DNA of 47,005 nt from Bacillota bacterium. Its GTDB lineage: Bacteria; Bacillota; Clostridia; Acetivibrionales; DSM-1351. The notes beneath the pieces were generated by a model. That model was not told the DNA's origin, ran no database searches, and saw only the letters and a list, made by a program, of their open reading frames with translations. Made by a program: the position numbers and the translations under genes. Location of the stretch: NCBI GenBank assembly GCA_023398105.1, contig JAEWST010000083.1, forward strand, positions 1 through 47,005. Reading direction: 5' to 3'. Shown piece by piece: positions 1 through 9,719 of this stretch. Position 1 is the stretch's first letter. Each line of letters starts with the position of its first letter.

Positions 1-108
1 GGCTTAATATTAGCCCCTCCAGGGCATTGTTACTGGTTACGCCTAAAGGCGTGGTTTCGCAATACCATTTTTACTGGTAACCTCTTAAAAGAGGCTCTCT
101 GTTACTTC

Positions 109-522
109 CTATTTTTCTAATTTATCATTTTCTTCTTGCTCTTTTATATATTTTAAAATAGTTTCTTCATTCACATTTCCTACTGTCGTGACATGATAGT
201 CTCTTGCCCAAAAATGTCTATTACCCCATTTTTGTCTGTATTCTGGATGTCTGTCAAAAATCATTAATGCACTTTTACCTTTTAAGTATGCCATGACTTC
301 TGATATGCTAAACTTTGGCGGAATTCCTAAATACATATGAATATGATCCTTGCATACCCTTCCATCAATCAGAGTTATTTATTTCATCTCACATAATTTT
401 TTTATTATTTCAACAATATCCTTTTTGGTCTCCCCATACATTATTTTTCTTCTGTATTTGGGAATAAAAACAATGTGGTATGTGCAATTCCACCTCGTAT
501 GTGCTATACTTTTATTATCCAT
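109..522 (-). pseudogene. tnpA: IS200-type transposase TnpA, interrupted by an in-frame stop
   Basis: Read from the ATG at 522, the frame starts MDNKSIAHTRWNCTYHIVF, the usual IS200 TnpA beginning. The HUH motif is visible as DHIHM and the C-terminal half has the usual FWARDYHVTTVGN stretch with the catalytic-type Tyr. An in-frame TAA follows the CEMK segment at about codon 47. From there only the distal half, reopening at an internal ATG at 336, could be translated. At 137 sense and stop codons the full frame has normal family length, so one point mutation seems to have inactivated an otherwise intact gene. A strong SD (GGAGG) precedes the start but lies in a hairpin (see 531-582). Confidence 0.8.
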
Positions 523-530
523 TTGGATGC

Positions 531-582
531 CTCCTATGATTTGATATTGGCCTGCGAAACCTATATCATAATATCATAGGAG
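531..582 (-). promoter_or_regulatory. Hairpin sequestering the tnpA ribosome binding site
   Basis: In the minus-strand transcript the 10-nt arm CTCCTATGAT (complement of 573-582) pairs perfectly with ATCATAGGAG (complement of 531-540). The second arm contains the SD of tnpA, and the loop is 32 nt. Occlusion of the RBS by a stem-loop is known for IS200 as a way of limiting transposase synthesis. The pairing is seen in the sequence; its function here is inferred. Confidence 0.55.
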
Positions 583-843
583 TTTCTTTTACTCCTAGTA
601 ACACTACTGCTTATTCTATTCGCCCCATCTCAGATGGGGGATTAATATACTGTTTCATTTAACCCATTCCTCTTTGGGTTGGTTTATTCTACATGACCTC
701 ACGTGTAGGTGTGGATTCCGTTGGTAGTTACCATTGAGGTTCTTGGTTCATAGGGTGTTTTATAAAAAAACCTCATCCAAAAGAAACAACGATACAAGGG
801 GGTCCGCTAAGAGTTCTTTTGAACTCTAGCAGACTCCTGCCTG

Positions 844-1353
844 TTATTCTTCTGGCTTATAAATTCCAGCATCTGAAAATATCGGTTCTTCATCTTTTAC
901 ATTAATAATTTTCAGAGAGTACACACCAATATTTTTAGGATGGATATCATCTTTTGTGTATTCTAATATGGAAAACAGGTATTGCTCTTGATTTGTATAT
1001 ACACTATACCGAAATCTAGATTTTATTATTTTCTGACCATAATCACCTGTTTCATCAATAGAACCTCCTATGCTCTCCCAAGATTTGATATTTCCTTCGA
1101 TAAGAGTGAATACATAATCTATCCTTTCATCAAGGTTTTTTGCTTCATTCAAAGCTTGTTCAGAGAACATCGCTTTTATGCTGTCTTTATCCTTGTTTTT
1201 TATATATTCAATTATTTGTTCCAAACGAGCATCAGCTTTTTCATCTTCATTATACTTGTTAAGCATATCTGTTCTTGACCCTCCTAATAATGAGCATGAA
1301 CTCAGTAATATTATATTTAATATAAGAACCAGAACAATAATTTTTTTACTCAT
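844..1353 (-). CDS. DUF5104-type lipoprotein, possible immunity partner of the RHS tip
   Basis: This is a 169-residue secreted lipoprotein. The lipobox LLSSC puts the modified Cys near residue 20 after a hydrophobic signal. The body (KADARLEQIIEYIKNKDKD, then FSEQALNEA, YLFSILEYT and a C-terminal AGIYKPE) looks like the DUF5104 family of Firmicutes lipoproteins, recognised by eye. The ATG at 1353 is chosen because AGGAGGG precedes it; an upstream ATG at 1422 would overlap the RHS reading frame by 56 bp. It starts 13 nt after the RHS stop on the same strand, so the two are probably co-transcribed. That arrangement suggests immunity or accessory function for the RHS tip, which is inference. No catalytic motif is seen. 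Confidence 0.75.
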   Translation of the reverse strand: MSKKIIVLVLILNIILLSSCSLLGGSRTDMLNKYNEDEKADARLEQIIEYIKNKDKDSIKAMFSEQALNEAKNLDERIDYVFTLIEGNIKSWESIGGSIDETGDYGQKIIKSRFRYSVYTNQEQYLFSILEYTKDDIHPKNIGVYSLKIINVKDEEPIFSDAGIYKPEE

Positions 1354-1366
1354 CGTAGCCCTCCTT

Positions 1367-2557
1367 TTAAAATTCAAATTTGGCAATGTATTTTTTATCA
1401 TCAAGCACCCACCTCTTATCATCAGGGTCTAATGAATTTTTAAAATCAGTGTACATGGTGCTATTATTGAAAGTTACAGAGTAAGAAGCTGTTAGGCTAC
1501 TGGCTTTCACATTTTTATACGCTGGATTAAAGCCTGTTATCCACCATTGCTTGTTGCTTGGTGCATAACTAATGATTGTATTTCCTTTAATATTTTCCTT
1601 TAGATTCAGCGTCATTGTCATAGCAAGACTTTTATCAACAGCCCATTGAGGAGTATCATAACCTGCAACTGTCATTCTCTTGTATATTCCTAACTCCGCA
1701 CCTGCTCCTAAATTTATGTAATCGCCTTTCCAAGCCCATAACCTATAATCTTGTCCACCACTTCTAAATTGGGATATTGCTGGCAACATACTTGTGCCTA
1801 CGCCGAAAAAGAAATCATATGAAGCGTTATACCCAAATTTAGCTTGCCAACAGTCAAAGTTTGCGTGATAGACACCTTTCGAGTCTTTATACATATTCAG
1901 AAAAACCTCACCTGCAGTAGCAGTGTCTATTTTTAACACATTACTTGCAACCCATTCCGCTCCATGTATCGTTGTGCTCGTTACTGCACTAGCACCATCA
2001 TAAATCTTTCCACCAAACAATTTCAGCCAATCTACTGCGTCTTTCCCAAAACCCGTCCCCTGAGTTGGCAATTTAGGTCCACTAACCCTATCATTGATAT
2101 CATTACTTTTTTTACCTCCACTATTCTGTCCATCACACAAAGCTGGATAAGTTTTTTTAGTACTTGGGCCAGGATATACATCTTTTAAAGTATATCCTGT
2201 ACCATCTCCACGTTCTCCACTTTCACGGTATTTATTTCTTAACCTCTCAGCTTGATCATGCCAGTATACCGTACCATTTGTTGAACTTTTATTATTTGCT
2301 TTGGATGATATATTATATTGCTGTCCATAGTATTCAAGTGCTTCTAATTCTGTCTTCCATTCATCACCTATTTTTATAGTTTTTTCATCATTTGATAAAT
2401 GCGATTCATCCCATTTAGTTACAACATGCCCTGTTGGGTCAAAATAAATTATAGGGTTATTGTAACAATAGGTGTATAAATTTAATGATAGAGGGTCATT
2501 TCTATCACCCAAATACGTATCTTCCTGCAAAAACCTTGCAATCTTTGGGTCATACAT
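1367..2557 (-). pseudogene. RHS-repeat protein C-terminal tip with DUF4474-like domain (5' truncated)
   Basis: The frame opens inside the RHS core signature: MYDPKIARFLQEDTYLGDRN, then NLYTYCYNNPIIYFDPTG ending near residue 43. This is the junction where variable C-terminal toxin domains begin. Residues about 45-215 are a spacer. Residues about 222-295 (WQAKFGY, YDFF, LWAWKGDY, GAGAELGIY) resemble DUF4474, a domain found at the ends of RHS-like proteins. No signal peptide, YD repeats or start signal precede it. Upstream DNA retains only a degenerate YYL-like piece, a frameshift and stops. It is therefore an orphan tip, either a displaced cassette or a deletion remnant. The C-terminal domain itself is uninterrupted for 350 codons, so decay is recent or the tip is still used by recombination. 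Confidence 0.75.
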
Positions 2558-2590
2558 TCCTTAACGAGATAATATATTACTTAAATTTAG

Positions 2591-2614
2591 TAGCCATCAT
2601 TTTTCAGATGGCTA
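2591..2614 (+). terminator. Possible rho-independent terminator
   Basis: A perfect 8-bp stem TAGCCATC/GATGGCTA with an 8-nt loop is followed on the plus strand by a T-rich run (TTTGGTCTTTTTGTTTT). No intact plus-strand gene ends here, so it may belong to an eroded element between the RHS tip and the IS110 remnant. Confidence 0.35.
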
Positions 2615-2732
2615 TTTGGTCTTTTTGTTTTCAAGGTGCTGAATTTATACTATTCCTTAATTTTAATATAATTTAGCTTGATTATATCATTTCTATGTTT
2701 GATTGGATAGAATTGGATATAAATTTTGAAAA

Positions 2733-3044
2733 TCAACTTTTAAGTAAATTTGTATTAAATGATGGATGGACATATTCCTTACCACTTTTCATCATTCCAT
2801 AGACTATATTTACAATTCGTCGCATAACAGACTTTATTGCTTGATTTGTTGTTTTGCCCTGTGACAGTTTTCTGTTGTAATACTCGTAAAATATACCATT
2901 TACAGGCTTGTCCTTGTTACGACCTGCATTGATATTTCTTGCCGCTATTCCTTGAAAAATATAATGTAGTCTACGATTTCCAAACCTGTTTTTAATGTCT
3001 AAATGTAACTTTTGAATAAATATTTCACAAATACCCCATAAAAG
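2733..3044 (-). pseudogene. IS110-family transposase, C-terminal remnant
   Basis: About 100 codons on the minus strand end at the TGA at 2733-2735. They read NRFGNRRLHYIFQGIAARN, then YEYYNRKLSQGKTTNQAIKS, then VMRRIVNIVYGMMKSGKEY. This matches the C-terminal domain of IS110/IS116/IS902 transposases (a GN(R/K)RLR.AL-like start, Y-x-R-x-x-x-G-K-x-x-x-x-A, then M-R-x-I). The N-terminal DEDD catalytic domain is missing and no start codon is present. The upstream edge is approximate. It lies between the truncated RHS gene and the xylanase terminator, so the insertion or a deletion around it may have removed the rest of the RHS gene. Confidence 0.7.
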
Positions 3045-3054
3045 TTTGACCCAT

Positions 3055-3103
3055 AAAAAAACTGTAGAAAGTTACGCTGTTCTTTCACGTAACTTCCTAC
3101 AGT
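3055..3103 (-). terminator. Rho-independent terminator of the xylanase gene
   Basis: A 16-nt stem (arms 3061-3076 and 3088-3103, one mismatch, 11-nt loop) is followed in the minus direction by six T residues. It lies about 110 nt downstream of the stop of the large xylanase gene. Confidence 0.8.
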
Positions 3104-3215
3104 TTCCATGCCTGCCAAAAAATTCAGCAGGTCAACTACTATTCAATTTATTACTATAGCAGTAGAACTTAATATATCTTTCAACAGCTAAAGTTTCTTC
3201 TAACTAGTCTTTCTA

Positions 3216-6200
3216 TTAAATCAAGCCTGAGTTTTTCAAAATCTTAGTAATTATTGATGCTACCTCTGCACGAGTAATATCACTTTGAGGAGCAATCAAT
3301 TTTCCACTAGTACCTGAAATTATATTACTATTAATACAAGCAGCAACAGACATTTTTGACCAGCTTGATACCTTATCAGAATCCTTAAAGCTACTTAATA
3401 TGTTGTTCAAATCATTTTCATTCAAATCATTTTTTATTCCAGCAAGCTTCATAGCCTTTGCAACTATTACCAAAGCTTCTTGGCGAGTAATTTTGCTGTC
3501 AGGTTTGAATAAATTATTTGTATAACCTGATACTAAACCATACTCATAAGCTGTACTAACTGAATCATAATAAGCAGACGATTTTGTAACATCCTTGAAG
3601 CTATCCACTCCTGTGCCATTTCTATATAGACCTAAAGCTTTAACAACTGAGTCTATAAACTCACCTCTGTTAATACTCACATTAGGGCTAAAGTTTTCAT
3701 CGCTAGTTCCACTCATAATAAGTCTTGAAGCAACTGTGTTTACTGCATCCTTTGACCAATGCTTCTGAACATCACTATAAGTTTCAGTATTAGCAATAAC
3801 AGTATATGTACTATTTGTCATACTCTTTATCTTCGCATAGTATTTACCGTTTACAAGAACTATTGAAGTTGGAATATGAGAGAAGCTACCGTCTTTATTC
3901 AAGACTACAGCTGTAGCTATTTCCTTTGGATTAACACCATCAGGAATTGCTATCATTCTCTCAATATAGCTGTCAAATTTTGATACATCAATAGTTTTGT
4001 CTCCATTAGTCACAGTAATATCAAAGTCAATAGGCTTTGTCACAAGCTTATGTTTGTGCTTTTTAGCATTTTTCTCAGCTAAGTCAGTTTTCTCATCAGA
4101 TGATTCTTCTATTTTAATACTTATGGTTATGTCCTTTAAATCTTTACCCAATTCTAAAGCTATTTTTTCGATATTAATTTTAGAAGCAGGAAGAATGTAT
4201 GTTGCATTCTCAGTATTAATTTCCAGTACAGCATTTTTTGCTTTCAAATCTTTGAAGGTTTCACCTTCCAAATTACCTACTACAACATTAGAACCATTCT
4301 TAACATCAATAGTAATAGTCAAATTGCCGTCTTTGAGCATATCTTTTATTGCTTTGTCAAGAATTTTTAGTATTGTATGCTTTTTACCTTTTTCAAGCTT
4401 TGATATTATTTCGGCAAACTTATCTTTTTTGCCATTAATTTTTATTTTGTCATCATCATTTGGTTTTGTTCCAGAACCCGAGCCTGAGCCTGAACCCGAA
4501 CCATTGCCTGAATCTGTTCCTTTTTCTAACACTAATTTGACAGCGCCTATTTTATTTAAACTAGACCAGCCATTGTTAGAAATATCGTTCCAACTAGTAG
4601 CACTATCTCTCGTACCATCACTATTGTCTGAATTATTAACTTGAAGATCAAAGCCAAGAACACTTCCTTCTACTGCATCAATCTTATCCAAGTCAATAGC
4701 AGCTTCTACAATATAACCTGTATCTGTAACTATTGCTGCAGATGTAAGTGTACTTCCGCCTGGATTGCTTCCAAAGCTCTGCTCATTTTTGAAATTAATT
4801 CTATACTGACCATCATCATTTCCGTAAATATCAGTCCTATCATTTTTTTGATCAACAAATATTTCTAGAGAATCCTGCTGGTAAGTATCCGTACTTTCTT
4901 TATGTAAACTACCATCTGTCACTGTAGCATATACATAGAGTTTATTATCATCCCACATAGTTCTTGCAACTGCAGTAGCACCTGATGAACCAATAACAAA
5001 TTTATTAACACTGATTTCATTTGCTTTGTCCCATATAGCATCTTTAGTTCCATCAATTGTAGGTGTGCCTTTTATCGCTTCAGTTGCGCCTAACTCTTCA
5101 CTAAGAGTCAAAGTTCCAATATTGTCTTTATTATCATCCTGATTATTTGTTATATCATTCCATGAAATCTTCGTTCCATTACCATCAACAAAACGTATAT
5201 CAAATGACAATTTATCATTCAAAGCAACTGCTGCAGATAATGGTATCCTTGCTTCTATTATATAACCATTATCAGTTTCAATAGTTTTGAAATTATTATT
5301 AGATTTTTTCCGTTCAAATGTTGTTTTAGTATCATTTACAAATACATCTATTGAACCCGCTTTATTAGTCGAGTACGTATCTGTTACCTCTGCTAGCACA
5401 TACAGATTATTTTCATCCCAACGAGTTTTAAAGGAACCTACATAACCGTTATCACCTTGTACTAAAATTGGTGCATTAGCTTCCCATAGAAGTTCACTCT
5501 TTCCATCAATTTTAGGCGTTCCCTTTGGTGCTGATAAATTCTTAATTAAAATTGGTAGATTTGCAGCATATTCTGAATAATCCGGATTCGCTAATACAAC
5601 ACCCCAGTAAGCATATTTTGCTTGTTGATTTGTATCAAAAAGCAGCGGTTTTTCAAGCCTTGTAATTGGGAAGGTTGACAGCCATGTATTAGCGTCAGAA
5701 ATTCCCCATATAGCTACACTACTGATGCAATCCTTTTTATCATCTAATGCTATAAAGCCTTCAAATAACTGTTTATAACGGTAGCCCTGTTCATGCAGTA
5801 CTGCTGTTGGAACATCCCCATTAGCTGTTGACTTAGCAAAGTCACTAGAACCATCATCATAATTACTTACATCTAACTCAGTAACTTGATTGTCAAGACC
5901 TGCATCTGCAAACTTCTCAATAGAAGCGATAATAGAGGCTACAGATGGAGAAGTACGTCCTATATGGCACTGATGACCTACACCATCAATTAACTTTTCA
6001 TCTTTATTTATCTCTTGTACAAGAGAATATAAGAAATCACGCTTTGCAGGTTGTTCTGTATTGAAATCATTTATATATAGCTTACCTGTATAGCCTTTTG
6101 CAGCCAATTCATCTTTTGCTGTTTTAAAGGCTTCCTTGATGAAATCTTTTCCTGTTATAACATACCACTTGCTCCTGCGCATACCATCAGGCTCAGCTGG

Positions 6201-8237
6201 ATCAATAACCTCATTAACCACATCATAATAGTCTATGTACTCACCATATCTATTAATTATAATCTTAATATAAGTTTTCATTCTATCAAGTACAAGTTTC
6301 TTATTTTCAGCCTGTTTTGCAGGGTCTTTCTCTATTAGAACCAATCTGCCATTTGCATCTGTTGTTGTCAGCTCGTTTCCATTTTCATCTGTAAAGAGCC
6401 AGTCAGGTGTCTGACTATGCCATACAAAAGTGTGCCAACGCCATTTCATATCATTATCTTCTGTATATTTTTTCATATCATCAGATTTTTCCCAGTATAA
6501 ATTTGCTTCTGTAATATCATTAAGAGCAAGAAAAGTTTTTGGTAATATATTTTCAGGCTTATTATCATTTCCCGAAACAAAACTGTTAAAATGCTTCTTT
6601 AGCAAATCACCTGAAGCTCCTGTATATTCAACAGGAACTACTGAGGCTCCAAATTCAAAATAATCTTTATATACATCCTTTAAATTAGGGATATCTTTCT
6701 GAATACCTGACGGAGGAATATAAGTAACACAGAAATCATCAATATAGAACGATGATGTGTCACCCCTTGATTCTATATACAAGCTTACTTGCTCCGCATC
6801 ATATGCCATTAAATAATCAAAATTAAGCTCAACCCATCCGTCGCTTGCAGTAATAACATAAGGACTATTTACCGAGCCAAAAAGATTTGCATAATTTGTT
6901 TCTCCATCTTTAGTATATGCCATTGAGAGTATTATACTTGATTGAGTAGTACTAGGTGCTAATTTCACCCAAGTAGAAATATTATATTTAGATCCCTTAA
7001 GCATCTTTCCACTTACATCTAACATAGGACCATCATTTTCATTTACTCTGTCAGTTGTAAGCAAACTATAAGTTCCTGTTTTACTATCTGCATCAGTTAC
7101 TGTAACGTTACCACCGATTCTCGCTGAAAATCCCTGCGTAGTATTATCTTCAAATCCTATATTTTTTACTCCAGCTCCTGGACGAGTAATAGTTATATCA
7201 TCAATATAGAAGGAATCAACAGCGTCACTGCTTTCAAAGTACAAAGTCTGTTCAGCCATATCTTCAGTAAAGGAATATGTACCACTTATTTCATGCCAAT
7301 TACTATCATTGATTGTTCCTGTTGTAGCAACCTGCTTATATTCTGTGCTTGCTCCGTCGCTAGTCGACTTTTGCTGCATTGTTAAACTAATTGCACTAGG
7401 TGTTGTAGCTGCATTAATGGACTTGACCTTTGCCTTCATTATGTATGTTACATTTTTGTCCAATTTGCCTAATGCATTTAAACTTGCACCGTTCCAATTA
7501 GCACTTCTGCCTGTTACTTTTATGCTGTTTGGTGATGAAACTGTTGCCTCTGTAGATATATCAACATTAACTCCTGCACCTCTTGGAGACCATCCCTGTG
7601 TTGTCCCATCATCAAAATTATATTCATAGCTCTTAATACCTGTTGCTGGTGTTTCTGGTTTTGAATCATCTATTTCAACCAATGTAAAAGTTATGTCATC
7701 AAGAAAATAGTCAGGTGTATTATTACTATCGGCAGATTCAAATTTTATGCTACTAGCAACCATTATTGAGGAAAGTGAAAAAGTTCCCTCAAGCTTTGTC
7801 CACTCGTTAGAAGTAACATCGCTGCTTGCTGCAAGCTGATCATAAGCATCACTGTCTGCTCCTGTATCAGTATGCTGATGTGTAATCTTCAACGCACCGC
7901 TTTCTGCTGATACAAGCTTTACATACCCCTCTACCTTATAATTTCCAGCTGGGAATGATGTAATATTCAGCTGTGCTCCCTCCCAGCTTTGAGAAGAATT
8001 TGATGCCTTAAGCCCATATGAACCACTTTTTGCAGCAACAGTATCATCAACTACATCAACAGTAATGCTGCCTGCTGCTCCCCAACCTTGCAAAGAATTA
8101 TCTTCAAAATCAAATGTTTTAGTGTCACCAGCATTAACAAATGCAGAATCTGCTGCTTGAACAACTGACATGCTAATAGGTAAAAAAGATGTTAAAACCA
8201 TCGTTATTACCAAAAGCAAACTTATTTTTTTTGACAT
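3216..8237 (-). CDS. Cell-surface modular endo-1,4-beta-xylanase (CBM22x3-GH10-CBM9x2-SLHx3)
   Basis: This secreted enzyme cleaves beta-1,4-xylan and is displayed on the cell envelope. Modules in order: signal peptide (1-28), three CBM22/CBM4_9-type modules (about 38-190, 205-352, 356-507), GH10 catalytic domain (about 515-880), two CBM9-type domains (about 905-1050, 1055-1238), a Gly-Ser linker (about 1240-1256), a beta-rich domain of unknown role (about 1262-1482) and three SLH repeats (1485-1673) with INRGE, ITRQE and ITRAE motifs. GH10 signatures are WHTFVWHSQTPDW, the acid/base Glu676 in DVVNE and the nucleophile Glu787 in TELD. The start has AGGAGG 7 nt upstream. It is monocistronic, with its own terminator. 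There is no dockerin: anchoring is through SLH to secondary cell-wall polymer, unlike the dockerin enzymes nearby. The architecture matches known SLH-bound clostridial xylanases. Confidence 0.95.
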   Translation of the reverse strand: MSKKISLLLVITMVLTSFLPISMSVVQAADSAFVNAGDTKTFDFEDNSLQGWGAAGSITVDVVDDTVAAKSGSYGLKASNSSQSWEGAQLNITSFPAGNYKVEGYVKLVSAESGALKITHQHTDTGADSDAYDQLAASSDVTSNEWTKLEGTFSLSSIMVASSIKFESADSNNTPDYFLDDITFTLVEIDDSKPETPATGIKSYEYNFDDGTTQGWSPRGAGVNVDISTEATVSSPNSIKVTGRSANWNGASLNALGKLDKNVTYIMKAKVKSINAATTPSAISLTMQQKSTSDGASTEYKQVATTGTINDSNWHEISGTYSFTEDMAEQTLYFESSDAVDSFYIDDITITRPGAGVKNIGFEDNTTQGFSARIGGNVTVTDADSKTGTYSLLTTDRVNENDGPMLDVSGKMLKGSKYNISTWVKLAPSTTQSSIILSMAYTKDGETNYANLFGSVNSPYVITASDGWVELNFDYLMAYDAEQVSLYIESRGDTSSFYIDDFCVTYIPPSGIQKDIPNLKDVYKDYFEFGASVVPVEYTGASGDLLKKHFNSFVSGNDNKPENILPKTFLALNDITEANLYWEKSDDMKKYTEDNDMKWRWHTFVWHSQTPDWLFTDENGNELTTTDANGRLVLIEKDPAKQAENKKLVLDRMKTYIKIIINRYGEYIDYYDVVNEVIDPAEPDGMRRSKWYVITGKDFIKEAFKTAKDELAAKGYTGKLYINDFNTEQPAKRDFLYSLVQEINKDEKLIDGVGHQCHIGRTSPSVASIIASIEKFADAGLDNQVTELDVSNYDDGSSDFAKSTANGDVPTAVLHEQGYRYKQLFEGFIALDDKKDCISSVAIWGISDANTWLSTFPITRLEKPLLFDTNQQAKYAYWGVVLANPDYSEYAANLPILIKNLSAPKGTPKIDGKSELLWEANAPILVQGDNGYVGSFKTRWDENNLYVLAEVTDTYSTNKAGSIDVFVNDTKTTFERKKSNNNFKTIETDNGYIIEARIPLSAAVALNDKLSFDIRFVDGNGTKISWNDITNNQDDNKDNIGTLTLSEELGATEAIKGTPTIDGTKDAIWDKANEISVNKFVIGSSGATAVARTMWDDNKLYVYATVTDGSLHKESTDTYQQDSLEIFVDQKNDRTDIYGNDDGQYRINFKNEQSFGSNPGGSTLTSAAIVTDTGYIVEAAIDLDKIDAVEGSVLGFDLQVNNSDNSDGTRDSATSWNDISNNGWSSLNKIGAVKLVLEKGTDSGNGSGSGSGSGSGTKPNDDDKIKINGKKDKFAEIISKLEKGKKHTILKILDKAIKDMLKDGNLTITIDVKNGSNVVVGNLEGETFKDLKAKNAVLEINTENATYILPASKINIEKIALELGKDLKDITISIKIEESSDEKTDLAEKNAKKHKHKLVTKPIDFDITVTNGDKTIDVSKFDSYIERMIAIPDGVNPKEIATAVVLNKDGSFSHIPTSIVLVNGKYYAKIKSMTNSTYTVIANTETYSDVQKHWSKDAVNTVASRLIMSGTSDENFSPNVSINRGEFIDSVVKALGLYRNGTGVDSFKDVTKSSAYYDSVSTAYEYGLVSGYTNNLFKPDSKITRQEALVIVAKAMKLAGIKNDLNENDLNNILSSFKDSDKVSSWSKMSVAACINSNIISGTSGKLIAPQSDITRAEVASIITKILKNSGLI

Positions 8238-8766
8238 GCTCCTACCTCCTAAATTTTTTATGTGTTTTTCTTACTCAAACTTCGTACATTAAAAAGCACC
8301 TATAATTACTGATATTAGCATACTTCAGTTAAATGGAGTATGTGTTTTCTTCAATTGTATTACTTTTTTTATTTCCCAAAAAATGTGATATTTAAGTGCT
8401 GAAAGTACTATATAATTTTTGATAAAAAGTTGAACTTAAATTAAGATATTATTGCTATATTGCTTGATATTACAAGGCTTTTAGCAGTATATCATGCTTC
8501 GAAGTTTGAGTTATTTACTCTACCTATTTTGCCTAATAAGTATAGGATTTTATAGTATATTAACTAATATCCCCCTTTCAAAATAACAATATTTCTAGCT
8601 TGTGCTTAAGTTTAACTCCAGCATAAGCTTGATAACTGTTATCCAGAGCCCAAGTGCAACTTCTCTAACACTGATATAATTAGTAGTGGTAGTATTAACA
8701 CAACAGACATAGGATAAACATTTATTCTAAAATCCCTATTTAGGCAAACCAAGTGCAAATTAATAT

Positions 8767-8995
8767 TATAACGCCTAGATTCAAAATGAAATTTTTCGAT
8801 GTACATAAATTTATACACCGTCAAAAACCACTTGTGGTTTTTGTGGCTCGAAAATGCACCTTGTTTGTACATACTTTATTTTCGAGCTATTACATCAGCG
8901 GCGTTTCATCGAGGCGGGAGATATTCTCACCGTCTGATAACCAAAGTGGTACCCACCACTTATAGAAGTAGGGGACATTTTCCTGCCTCGTTATA
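8767..8995 (+). repeat. Dispersed MITE-like repeat, copy A (long form)
   Basis: The copy runs from TATAACGCC to GCCTCGTTATA, 229 bp. Compared with the short form it carries about 75 extra bp in the middle. That insert forms two perfect 10-bp hairpins: CAAAAACCAC/GTGGTTTTTG (8822-8843, 2-nt loop) and GCTCGAAAAT/ATTTTCGAGC (8846-8887, 22-nt loop). The right half has the CCACTT-ATAG-AAGTRG hairpin shared by all copies with a right end. There is no coding capacity. Confidence 0.8.
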
Positions 8996-9719
8996 TTATA
9001 ATACATTATTAATCAAACAAAGCAAGTAGTTAAATTACTTATTAAATTAGAAAGCTAGTAAAACACTTATATTTAGTTCATTTTCTTGATTTTATACCAA
9101 ACATTCTTAGGGAAATATATTTACTTGGCATTACATAGATGTGCTTTAAAATTGAGTATGTATTCTGTGATTTCCCTAAAAACCATAAGAAAAATTATAA
9201 GAAACTTTCAATAATTCAGGAAATACTTTATTATTAAAATAAATACACACAATATATAAAATACTATTATATTTAGTATAAGTCAATGGACTAATAAAAT
9301 TTTACAAACTAACTCATTTGATACATTAAAGTTCAGCCTAAAACATCACAATTATTAGAATTAATTATAATTATTTCAATAATATGTTCTTACTGTTTAA
9401 AGAAAACCTATAGTGAAAAAGTTGTTATTGGGAAACAGCTAATATAATAATACCCATATGTAATAGTTATTACCAAACCGTTAAGATTTTTTATATAATT
9501 ATTTTGAAATTTTTATCTTTTGAAAAAGGGCATATCTTGTATATGCTATGTATTTCTATCAATATTTAGACTCGAATAGTTAAGCTCTTGTAATATAATC
9601 CAGCAATTAAAATTTAAAAATAGTCACTTTCTAACAATTATTGATAATTCGCCTAGCTATACATAGTATTTTTTGTAATATTTAATTGTAAGATGCACTA
9701 AAACAGGTTATAATTGTAA

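Larger units (their letters stand above)
1..642 (-). mobile_element. IS200/IS605-family insertion sequence remnant
   Basis: The stretch holds a broken IS200-type transposase gene (109-522) flanked by short perfect hairpins, as expected for single-strand-transposing IS200/IS605 elements. On the left are GCCC/GGGC (13-25), ACGCC/GGCGT (39-52) and CCTCTT/AAGAGG (81-94). On the right is CCCCATC/GATGGGG (623-639). The outer tips cannot be fixed from one copy, and the left tip may lie outside the window. The boundaries given are approximate. Confidence 0.6.

Noticed and set aside
1422..1422. Longer start for the DUF5104 lipoprotein at 1422
   Set aside because: It would overlap the RHS frame by 56 bp and put 23 residues before the lipoprotein signal; the SD lies before the ATG at 1353.
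3997..4644. 215-codon plus-strand frame with a PEPEPEP run inside the xylanase gene
   Set aside because: It is the antisense of the Gly-Ser linker and CBM9/pre-SLH coding sequence. It has no RBS, and the proline-glutamate run is simply the complement of the linker codons.
8740..8775. GGCAAACC sequence resembling the start of a cyclic-di-GMP-I riboswitch
   Set aside because: The conserved GACGCAAAGCC partner, the tetraloop-receptor pairing and a downstream gene are missing.
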